Positions 14,084 through 19,604 of a DNA stretch of 19,604 nt are shown here, in pieces; positions within the stretch are counted from its first letter, which is position 1, and each line of letters starts with the position of its first letter. The DNA comes from ZC4RG42 sp036676355. GTDB taxonomy: Bacteria; Pseudomonadota; Gammaproteobacteria; Burkholderiales; SG8-39. The position numbers and the translations under genes are program-made. A model generated the notes under the pieces. The model was given only the letters and a program-made list of their open reading frames with translations, was not told the DNA's origin and did no database searches. The DNA is taken from contig JAKFDA010000013.1 in the NCBI GenBank assembly GCA_036676355.1, positions 1-19,604 on the forward strand, given 5' to 3'.

Positions 14084-14116
14084 GGGCTCTCCCCTTGTTG
14101 GTAAGAAGGCTTTTTT
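14084..14116 (+). repeat. T-tract-ended element between alr and radA, copy 2
   Basis: This matches copy 1 at 13990-14021 over 32-33 bases: GGGCTCTCCCCTTGTTGG, then AAGAAGGC and a T6 run, with one extra C and a few substitutions. The CCTT/AAGG arms before the T-run are kept. The ACAAGGG arm found before copy 1 is absent here. It ends 42 bases before radA. Confidence 0.6.
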
Positions 14117-14158
14117 GTTACGCAGCCAGATGCGAAAACGGCAGTTAAACGAGGCGTA

Positions 14159-15517
14159 ATGGCAAAAACCAAGAGTGTTTACGTTTGCACCGAATGCGGC
14201 GGACAGTCACCGAAGTGGCAGGGCCAGTGTCCGCATTGCAGCGGCTGGAACACGCTGGTCGAGAGCGTTGCCGAGCAAGCGAGCGGCCATCGCTACAGCA
14301 GTCTGGCGAAGCCTTCCATACTGACACCGCTGTCCGACATCCGTGCTTCGGAAGCACCGCGCATGCAGACCGGCGTGCCTGAATTCGATCGCGTGCTGGG
14401 CGGCGGACTGGTGCCGGGGCAGGTCGCATTGATCGGCGGCGATCCGGGTATCGGCAAATCGACCTTGCTGCTGCAGGCGCTGGCTGCCATGTCGCAAACG
14501 CGCAAAGTCATTTACACCAGCGGCGAAGAGTCGGCCGAGCAGATCGCCTTGCGCGCCTCGCGTCTGCAACTCGAAACCGCCGACGTTGCGCTGCTTGCCG
14601 AAATCCAGCTGGAGAAAATTTCCGCGACGTTGTCGGCGGAAAAACCCGACGTCGCGGTGGTCGATTCCATACAGACTCTTTATTCGGAAGCGCTGCAGTC
14701 CGCGCCCGGCTCGGTGGCGCAGGTGCGCGAATGCGCGGCGCAACTCACGCGGCTGGCGAAGCAGAGCGGCATCACGCTGATTTTCGTTGGTCATGTGACC
14801 AAGGAAGGTGCGCTGGCCGGACCGCGCGTGCTCGAACACATCGTCGATACGGTGCTGTACTTCGAAGGCGATACGCAATCGAGTTTTCGCCTGGTGCGGG
14901 CGTTCAAGAATCGCTTCGGGCCGGTCAACGAACTTGGTGTGTTCGCCATGACGGAGAAGGGACTGCGCGGCGTATCGAACCCGTCGGCACTGTTCCTGTC
15001 CGAACATCATGCCGGTGTGCCGGGCTCGTGCGTACTGGTTACCAACGAAGGCACGCGTCCGCTGCTGGTCGAGGTGCAGGCGCTGGTCGATGGCGCGCAC
15101 GGCATGAATCCGCGTCGTCTCGCCCAGGGGCTGGATCAGAATCGGCTTGCCATGCTGCTGGCGGTATTGCACCGCCACGCCGGCGTCGCGTGCCACGATC
15201 AGGATGTATTCATCAACGCCGTCGGCGGCGTGCGTATCAGCGAGCCCGCCGCCGATCTTGCCGTCGTGCTGGCGGTCGTTTCATCGTTTCGCAATCGCGC
15301 GCTGCCGGAGAAGCTGGTGGTGTTCGGCGAAATCGGACTGGCGGGTGAAGTGCGCCCCGCGCCGCGCGGTCAGGAACGCTTGCGCGAAGCGGCTAACCTC
15401 GGCTTCACGCGTGCATTGGTGCCGCGCGCGAACCTACCCAGACAGGCCGTGGAAGGTATTGAAGTGACGGCCATCGAGCGGCTCAGCGACGCGATGGATT
15501 GTCTCAACAGAATGTAA
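14159..15517 (+). CDS. radA: DNA repair protein RadA
   Basis: The 452-residue product shows the three RadA regions in order: an N-terminal C4 zinc finger (C10, C13, C24, C27 in CTECGGQSPKWQGQCPHC), a RecA-like ATPase with Walker A GGDPGIGKST (K100) and the RadA-specific KNRFG motif (250-254), and a C-terminal Lon-protease-like domain from about residue 275. RadA is a cytosolic helicase-like ATPase that promotes branch migration in recombinational repair. GAGGCG is the ribosome-binding site, 2 nt before the ATG. The 276-bp leader contains the repeated T-tract elements. thiD follows after 15 nt on the same strand, so the two may be cotranscribed. Assignment is firm. Confidence 0.97.
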   Translation: MAKTKSVYVCTECGGQSPKWQGQCPHCSGWNTLVESVAEQASGHRYSSLAKPSILTPLSDIRASEAPRMQTGVPEFDRVLGGGLVPGQVALIGGDPGIGKSTLLLQALAAMSQTRKVIYTSGEESAEQIALRASRLQLETADVALLAEIQLEKISATLSAEKPDVAVVDSIQTLYSEALQSAPGSVAQVRECAAQLTRLAKQSGITLIFVGHVTKEGALAGPRVLEHIVDTVLYFEGDTQSSFRLVRAFKNRFGPVNELGVFAMTEKGLRGVSNPSALFLSEHHAGVPGSCVLVTNEGTRPLLVEVQALVDGAHGMNPRRLAQGLDQNRLAMLLAVLHRHAGVACHDQDVFINAVGGVRISEPAADLAVVLAVVSSFRNRALPEKLVVFGEIGLAGEVRPAPRGQERLREAANLGFTRALVPRANLPRQAVEGIEVTAIERLSDAMDCLNRM

Positions 15518-15532
15518 CGACATCGGATTCTA

Positions 15533-16351
15533 ATGACTCGCATTCCGAACATTCTCACCATCGCCGGCGTCGATCCGTCGGGCGGCGCGGGCGTGGTCGC
15601 CGACGTCAAGGCCATCAGCGCGAACGGCGGTTACGCCTGTGCGGTGATCGCGGCATTGACCGCGCAGAACACGATCGGCGTCACCGATTTTTGCGCGGTG
15701 GCACACGACTTCGTGCGCAAGCAGATCGACACCCTGTTCGCCGATGTCGCGATCGACGCGACGAAGATCGGCATGCTGGGTGCCGAGTCGGTGATCAATG
15801 TGGTGGCCGACCGGTTGACGTTGTGGCGGCCCCGTCATCTGGTGCTCGATCCGGTCATGGTCGCGAGAAGTGGCGATACGCTGCTTGAAGCATCGGCGGT
15901 CGGTGCCCTGCGCGAAGCGCTGCTGCCGCTCGCGACCATGATCACGCCCAACCTGGCCGAAGCCGGTCTGCTGCTCGACATCAACGCGCCGGACAGCCTG
16001 CGCGAGATGACGCGCGTGGCCGAGAAGCTGCGCAATCTCATGACGCATCAGGGCGAGCGCTGGGTCTATCTGAAGGGCGGGCGTTTACCCGGCGACGAGG
16101 CGATCGATCTGTTGCACGATGGGGATCGGATGATCGAACTGTCGGAGCGTCGCGTCGACACGAAGAACACGCACGGCACCGGCTGCACGTTGTCGGCCGC
16201 GTTGGCGACACGCCTGGCGCAGACTGAGGACGTGCCGACCGCGGCGCGCGAGGCCAAGGCTTATGTCACCCGGGCGATCGAGCACGCCGGCGCACTCGAG
16301 GTGGGCAAGGGCAACGGGCCGGTGCATCACTTCTATAACGTCCAGCGTTAG
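15533..16351 (+). CDS. thiD: Hydroxymethylpyrimidine/phosphomethylpyrimidine kinase ThiD
   Basis: The 272-residue product is a ribokinase-fold enzyme of normal ThiD length. It begins MTRIPNILTIAGVDPSGGAGVVADVKAI, where DPSGGAG is the HMP-binding signature. LDPVMVARSGDTLL (about 104-117) and the anion-hole/catalytic motif KNTHGTGCTLSAALATRLA (about 205-223) with its Cys complete the kinase fingerprint. ThiD phosphorylates HMP and then HMP-P in thiamine synthesis. It lies 15 nt after radA, and other thiamine genes are not in the window. No THI-box (TPP riboswitch) was seen upstream, which would not be expected inside a radA-thiD transcript. Convergent with hpnE. Confidence 0.94.
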   Translation: MTRIPNILTIAGVDPSGGAGVVADVKAISANGGYACAVIAALTAQNTIGVTDFCAVAHDFVRKQIDTLFADVAIDATKIGMLGAESVINVVADRLTLWRPRHLVLDPVMVARSGDTLLEASAVGALREALLPLATMITPNLAEAGLLLDINAPDSLREMTRVAEKLRNLMTHQGERWVYLKGGRLPGDEAIDLLHDGDRMIELSERRVDTKNTHGTGCTLSAALATRLAQTEDVPTAAREAKAYVTRAIEHAGALEVGKGNGPVHHFYNVQR

Positions 16352-16369
16352 CGCTTCAGTCGTTTTTTT
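16336..16369 (+). terminator. putative terminator after thiD
   Basis: TAACG-tccag-CGTTA (16336-16350) overlaps the thiD stop, and a T7 run follows at 16363-16369 after a 12-base gap. The gap makes it a weak intrinsic terminator. The region separates thiD from the convergent hpnE. Confidence 0.35.
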
Positions 16370-16432
16370 CGGCGTTTCAGTCATTCACTGCAGGGATCGT
16401 CGCCTTGGACGAGCGGCGATGTCGCGCGCGGA

Positions 16433-17692
16433 CTATTGCACCAGCGTTGCAGCGTTGATGCCGCTGCGCACCGCTGTTTCCAGCGTGCCGGGGTAATCGC
16501 TGCGTGTGTAATCGCCGGCGAGGAACAGGCCGCTGACCGTGGTCGCATTATCGGGTCGATCCAGGTTGGGCCGACAGGCGAAGGTTGCGCGCTTCTCCGC
16601 AATGATGCGTTGCCATTGCGGTGCGCCGGGATGCCCCAATGGCTGTTGCAATGCCGCGGATGCGGCCGTAGCGAGCTCGTCGTTGGTCAGCGATTCATGT
16701 GTGCCGCGCGCGCTGATAACCGCAGCGATCAAGCCGGCGTGGCCGTCCAGCGCGCCGCGATCGAAGGCCCATTGCACGGGGCCATCACTGAATCCGAGCA
16801 TCGGTACGGGCAGCCGCACGTTGAGCGGATATTGCAGGTAACACGTGTAGATCGGCTGATAGTCGAGCGCGTCGATCTGCGCGCGCACGGTCGCGCATTG
16901 TGCCGGCAGGAGACGTGCGGCATGCTGCGGTCCGGTGGCGATGATCACCGCATCGTATTGTTCACCGTCCACCCATAGCTTGTGTGCGTCGAGTTCGATG
17001 GCGCGCACGGCACGGCTCAGACGCACGCCGCTGTCCCGTTGCGCGAGATATCGGGCGGCAGGTTCGGGAAACAGCGCGCCCAGACTCGCGCGCGGCAACA
17101 GCAGATCGCTTGCGTCGTTGCCGCCGTTCAGGGTATCGCGCAGCGTGTTCAGAAATACCTGCGCCGAAGCTTCGTCGACCGGCGTGTTGAGCGCGGCAAC
17201 ACACAGCGGCCCCCATAGTGAACTGCGCAGCGGTCCGCGTTGGGCATGGCGTTCAAGCAGATCGGCCAGCGGTTCGTCCCGATCGAGACGATACCCTATG
17301 CGGTTGAGCCAGACGGCGAACGAAATCGCGCGCATTCGTTCGGCGAGGCTCAGTCCGCGCGCGGTCGCCAATGCGTACAGCGCGTTCAGCGGCGCGGGCA
17401 GGCGCGGGCTGCGCAGGTCGAAACCATCGGCCATGGTGAGGCGCAGGGGCAGGCGCAAAAAGGCTTGCGCCGGTTCGACGCCGACAGCGCGCATCAGGCG
17501 CAGGGTCTCGCTGTAGGCGCCCACCAGAATGTGCTGACCGTTGTCGAGCGTTTTGCCTTCCAGTTCAACCTGGCGCGCGCGCCCGCCGACGTAACGCGAG
17601 GCTTCGAAGACAACCACTTGTGCGCCGCGTCGAACCAGCGTGACGGCGGCGGCGAGTCCGGCCCATCCCGCGCCGATCACGGCGACGCGCAC
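16433..17692 (-). CDS. hpnE: Hydroxysqualene dehydroxylase HpnE
   Basis: The 419-residue product is an FAD-dependent amine-oxidase-type protein. It begins MRVAVIGAGWAGLAAAVTLVRRG, a Rossmann dinucleotide motif ending in the acidic residue of VVVFEAS, followed by VGGRAR. The C-terminus has LFLAGDYTRSDYPGTLETAVRSG, the FAD-contact block of the family. HpnE converts hydroxysqualene to squalene, the last of the three HpnCDE steps. The GTG start at 17692 lies 5 nt after the hpnD stop, so translation is probably coupled. A longer in-frame opening runs upstream through hpnD in another frame; I reject it because the Rossmann motif begins at 17692. Neighbours hpnD and hpnC support the call. Confidence 0.92.
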   Translation of the reverse strand: MRVAVIGAGWAGLAAAVTLVRRGAQVVVFEASRYVGGRARQVELEGKTLDNGQHILVGAYSETLRLMRAVGVEPAQAFLRLPLRLTMADGFDLRSPRLPAPLNALYALATARGLSLAERMRAISFAVWLNRIGYRLDRDEPLADLLERHAQRGPLRSSLWGPLCVAALNTPVDEASAQVFLNTLRDTLNGGNDASDLLLPRASLGALFPEPAARYLAQRDSGVRLSRAVRAIELDAHKLWVDGEQYDAVIIATGPQHAARLLPAQCATVRAQIDALDYQPIYTCYLQYPLNVRLPVPMLGFSDGPVQWAFDRGALDGHAGLIAAVISARGTHESLTNDELATAASAALQQPLGHPGAPQWQRIIAEKRATFACRPNLDRPDNATTVSGLFLAGDYTRSDYPGTLETAVRSGINAATLVQ

Positions 17693-17697
17693 GGCGT

Positions 17698-18531
17698 TCA
17701 GGCCGTAATCCAGGTGCGCCACGCGATCCACAATTTGCGGATCGGGGTGAGCGCGGTGCGCTGATTCAACACCTTGCAACCGTCGCGCTTGATTTCGCGC
17801 AGCAAGGTGCGATAGATCGCCGCCATGACCAGGCCGGGCCGTTGCGCACGACGATCTTCGGCGGGCAGCAGCGAAAGCGCTTCCTGGTAGCAGTGTTCGG
17901 CCCGTTCGATCTGGAACGCCATCAGCTTGTCGAAGCTTTCGCTCTCGCGATAGTGCAGCACGTCCGCGGCAGTGACACCGAAGCGCTGCAACTCGTCGAT
18001 CGGCAGGTAGATGCGACCCTTGCGCGCGTCTTCGCCGACGTCGCGAATGATGTTGGTGAGCTGAAACGCGGTGCCTAGTGTTTCGGCGTACTTGAGCGTC
18101 TGCGGATTGCTGAAACCGAAAATCCGCGCGGCGAGAATGCCAACGACTCCGGCGACGTGATAGCAGTAGCGCTGCAGCGCGGCGAAATCGAGATAGCGGT
18201 TCTGGTGCAGATCCATTTCCATGCCGTCGATGATCTCGTTCAATCGCCGCTGTTCGATGCCGTAGGCGGCAATCGCCGGCTGTAACGCGCGCGTGACCGG
18301 GTGCTGCGGCTTGCCGTCGTAGAGCCCCTGCACTTCGTTGCGCCACCAGGCCAGCGTCGTCGCCGCGACGCCGGGGTCGCTGATTTCGTCGACGGCGTCA
18401 TCCACTTCGCGGCAGAAGGCGTAGAGCGCGGTAATCGCGCGGCGCTGTTCGGGTGGAAGGAAGAGAAAGGCGTAATAGAAGCTGGAACCGCTCTGTGCCG
18501 CTTTTTGTTGGCAGTATTCTTCTGGGCTCAT
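17698..18531 (-). CDS. hpnD: Presqualene diphosphate synthase HpnD
   Basis: The 277-residue product is a squalene/phytoene synthase-fold enzyme. The two Mg-binding Asp-rich motifs are REVDDAVDE (about 41-49) and NIIRDVGEDARKGRIYLP (about 160-177). It begins MSPEEYCQQKAAQSGSSFYYAFLFLPPEQR, typical of HpnD. It condenses two farnesyl diphosphates to presqualene diphosphate. The ATG follows CCTCGT with no strong ribosome-binding site. It lies 29 nt after hpnC and 5 nt before hpnE, in the order of the pathway operon. The distinction from HpnC rests on this order and motif type, since the two are paralogues. Confidence 0.92.
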   Translation of the reverse strand: MSPEEYCQQKAAQSGSSFYYAFLFLPPEQRRAITALYAFCREVDDAVDEISDPGVAATTLAWWRNEVQGLYDGKPQHPVTRALQPAIAAYGIEQRRLNEIIDGMEMDLHQNRYLDFAALQRYCYHVAGVVGILAARIFGFSNPQTLKYAETLGTAFQLTNIIRDVGEDARKGRIYLPIDELQRFGVTAADVLHYRESESFDKLMAFQIERAEHCYQEALSLLPAEDRRAQRPGLVMAAIYRTLLREIKRDGCKVLNQRTALTPIRKLWIAWRTWITA

Positions 18532-18560
18532 ACGAGGAAGGGGCGCGCATGTTGCGCGGG

Positions 18561-19370
18561 TTACATACGGACGGCCCGCCAGAACATCAATGGCCAGTCG
18601 GGCATGGAAAGGACCGGACGACGATCGAAAACCCGACCTTCGTGCGCGGATAGTTTTTCGATCATGCGGCGCCCGCCTTGCACGATCATGCGCAGTTCCA
18701 GCCCGATGCGACCGGGCAATGCGCGGGCGAGCGGCGCGCCGGATTCTAACATCGTGCCTGCGCGCTCGATCTGAAAACGCATGAGCTCGCGCCAGGCGCG
18801 ATCGTCGATGTGATCGCGGATGTGATGCTCCGTTACGCCGAAACGTCGCATGTCGTCCTGCGGAATGTAAATGCGATCCTTGCAGTAATCGATTTCCACG
18901 TCCTGCCAGAAGTTGATGAGCTGCAATGCGGAACAGATCGCATCCGATCGCTCGAAGTTTTCCACGCTCGTGGCGTCATAGAGATGCAGCATCAGGCGAC
19001 CGACCGGATTGGCCGAACGACGGCAGTAATCGAGCAGTTCCGCAAAGTCGGTGTAGCGTTTCTTGACGACGTCCTGACTGAAGGCGTCGAGCAGATCGTG
19101 GAACGGCGCGAACGGCAGATCGTGTGTCCGGATCGCCTTTTGCAGACGCTCGAACAATGCCGACGGTGGCACACCGTCGGACGCGATGATGCGCAACGCC
19201 TCCCTGTAGCGATCGAGATCGCGCAGGCGAATCTCGGCAGGGGCGTCCCCTTCATCGGCAATATCGTCCGCCGTGCGCGCGAACCAGTAGATCGCCGCGA
19301 CCGGTTCGCGCAGACGCACGGGCAGCAGCAGCGAGGCGACCGGGAAGTTTTCGTAGTGATCAACGGGCAT
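18561..19370 (-). CDS. hpnC: Hydroxysqualene synthase HpnC
   Basis: The 269-residue product is the second squalene-synthase-fold enzyme of the operon. It begins MPVDHYENFPVASLLLPVRLREPVAAIYWFARTADDIADEGD, with the first Asp-rich motif DDIAD and the typical HYENFPV opening of HpnC. The second motif is INFWQDVEIDYCKDRIYIP (about 148-166). It converts presqualene diphosphate to hydroxysqualene. Start choice: the ATG at 19370 fits the conserved N-terminus. An in-frame extension to 19535 reads through the antisense strand of tRNA-Leu and is an artefact. The gene is first in the hpnC-hpnD-hpnE operon; a TATACT -10 candidate lies at 19416-19421 on the minus strand. A squalene-hopene cyclase gene is not in the window. 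Confidence 0.92.
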   Translation of the reverse strand: MPVDHYENFPVASLLLPVRLREPVAAIYWFARTADDIADEGDAPAEIRLRDLDRYREALRIIASDGVPPSALFERLQKAIRTHDLPFAPFHDLLDAFSQDVVKKRYTDFAELLDYCRRSANPVGRLMLHLYDATSVENFERSDAICSALQLINFWQDVEIDYCKDRIYIPQDDMRRFGVTEHHIRDHIDDRAWRELMRFQIERAGTMLESGAPLARALPGRIGLELRMIVQGGRRMIEKLSAHEGRVFDRRPVLSMPDWPLMFWRAVRM

Positions 19371-19410
19371 GAATCGATCCGCTAAGTCGCAGAAGGGGCG
19401 GGGCTTTTGG

Positions 19411-19440
19411 CTGACAGTATAGGGGGCGCTCCGGTAGAAT
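19411..19440 (+). promoter_or_regulatory. promoter of tRNA-Leu
   Basis: CTGACA (19411-19416, five of six to TTGACA) and TAGAAT (19435-19440, five of six to TATAAT) are 18 bases apart. The -10 ends 9 bases before the mature tRNA start. This is a strong sigma-70-type promoter. Its -35 touches the candidate -10 of hpnC on the opposite strand (19416-19421). Confidence 0.65.
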
Positions 19441-19449
19441 TGCCGCTTC

Positions 19450-19534
19450 GCGAAGGTGGCGGAATTGGTAGACGCACTGGATTTAGGTTCCAGCGCCTCA
19501 CGGCGTGGGGGTTCGAGTCCCTTCCTTCGCACCA
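19450..19534 (+). tRNA. tRNA-Leu (anticodon UAG)
   Basis: An 85-base tRNA with acceptor stem GCGAAGG/CCTTCGC, encoded CCA, a D-arm with GGTAGAC, an anticodon arm CTGGA-TTTAGGT-TCCAG giving anticodon TAG (19484-19486), a long class-II variable arm (GCGCCTCACGGCGT), and a T-arm with GTTCGAGTC. The long variable arm and anticodon identify leucine, reading CUA and probably other CUN codons. It lies directly before tig, a common betaproteobacterial order. Confidence 0.97.
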
Positions 19535-19567
19535 TTCACACATAACACTATCTGGATGTCCTCACGC

Positions 19568-19604
19568 ATGGAAAGTACCGTAGAGAACCTGGGCCAACTC
19601 GAGC
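19568..19604 (+). CDS. tig: Trigger factor, N-terminal codons only (partial)
   Basis: Only the first twelve codons are inside the window: MESTVENLGQLE, then the sequence ends. This matches the conserved opening of trigger factor (M-x-T-VENLG-LER). Trigger factor is the ribosome-associated chaperone and prolyl isomerase. The location 33 nt after tRNA-Leu is a frequent order in betaproteobacteria, where clpP, clpX and lon usually follow; those genes would lie to the right and cannot be seen. No strong ribosome-binding site is evident. The call rests on a short peptide plus context. Confidence 0.8.
   Translation, partial: MESTVENLGQLE

Noticed and set aside
16433..18346. A 637-residue open frame covering hpnE and most of hpnD
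   Set aside because: Its first 218 codons overlap hpnD in another frame with no domain; the FAD-binding start at 17692 is the true N-terminus.
18561..19535. An N-terminal extension of hpnC beginning MVRRKGLEPPRR
   Set aside because: It reads through the antisense strand of tRNA-Leu, a known source of false protein starts; homologues begin at the ATG at 19370.

Overview
The window looks like a chromosomal segment of a GC-rich betaproteobacterium. The evidence is gene content and order (lplT and alr close together, radA-thiD, and a tRNA-Leu directly before tig), together with a squalene/hopanoid set hpnC-hpnD-hpnE. The species cannot be named from the sequence alone.

Left end (1-3040): one end of a chromosomal integron. 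The integrase gene intI is on the + strand from 2072. It is disrupted by one extra G in a five-G run at 2746-2750, and both halves are otherwise well preserved. A LexA-like box overlaps its putative -10. Reading away from intI on the minus strand there is a probable attI, then three gene cassettes separated by two 81-bp attC sites: a DUF2971 protein, a small HNH nuclease-like protein, and the N-terminal part of an SRA-like/HNH-type protein that runs off the window start. Each start codon lies only 3-4 nt after a recombination core site. Two of the three cargo genes look like nucleases, so the array may be a small defence cargo.

3094-5826: a minus-strand gene joining a papain-like cysteine peptidase domain to an alpha/beta-hydrolase domain behind a Lys/Ala-rich basic tail, followed by a TauE/SafE permease gene.

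5968-10137: plus-strand genes. tsaB, rimI and a family-4 uracil-DNA glycosylase gene overlap by 4 nt each and form a tight operon. After a hairpin come lemA and two TPM-domain genes, a probable envelope-associated set. The gap between the TPM genes carries a dispersed palindromic repeat.

10143-16351: lplT (minus) diverges from a LysR-type regulator (+). alr, radA and thiD follow on the + strand. The gap before alr holds more copies of the dispersed repeat. The gap between alr and radA holds two imperfect copies of a 32-33-bp element ending in T-tracts.

16433-19604: hpnE, hpnD and hpnC are read leftward as an hpnC-hpnD-hpnE operon, which should make squalene from farnesyl diphosphate. Its putative -10 abuts the -35 of a divergent promoter for tRNA-Leu(UAG). 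The first codons of tig (trigger factor) lie at the right edge. No stretch over 300 bases lacks a gene. No CRISPR array, rRNA gene or insertion sequence was seen.
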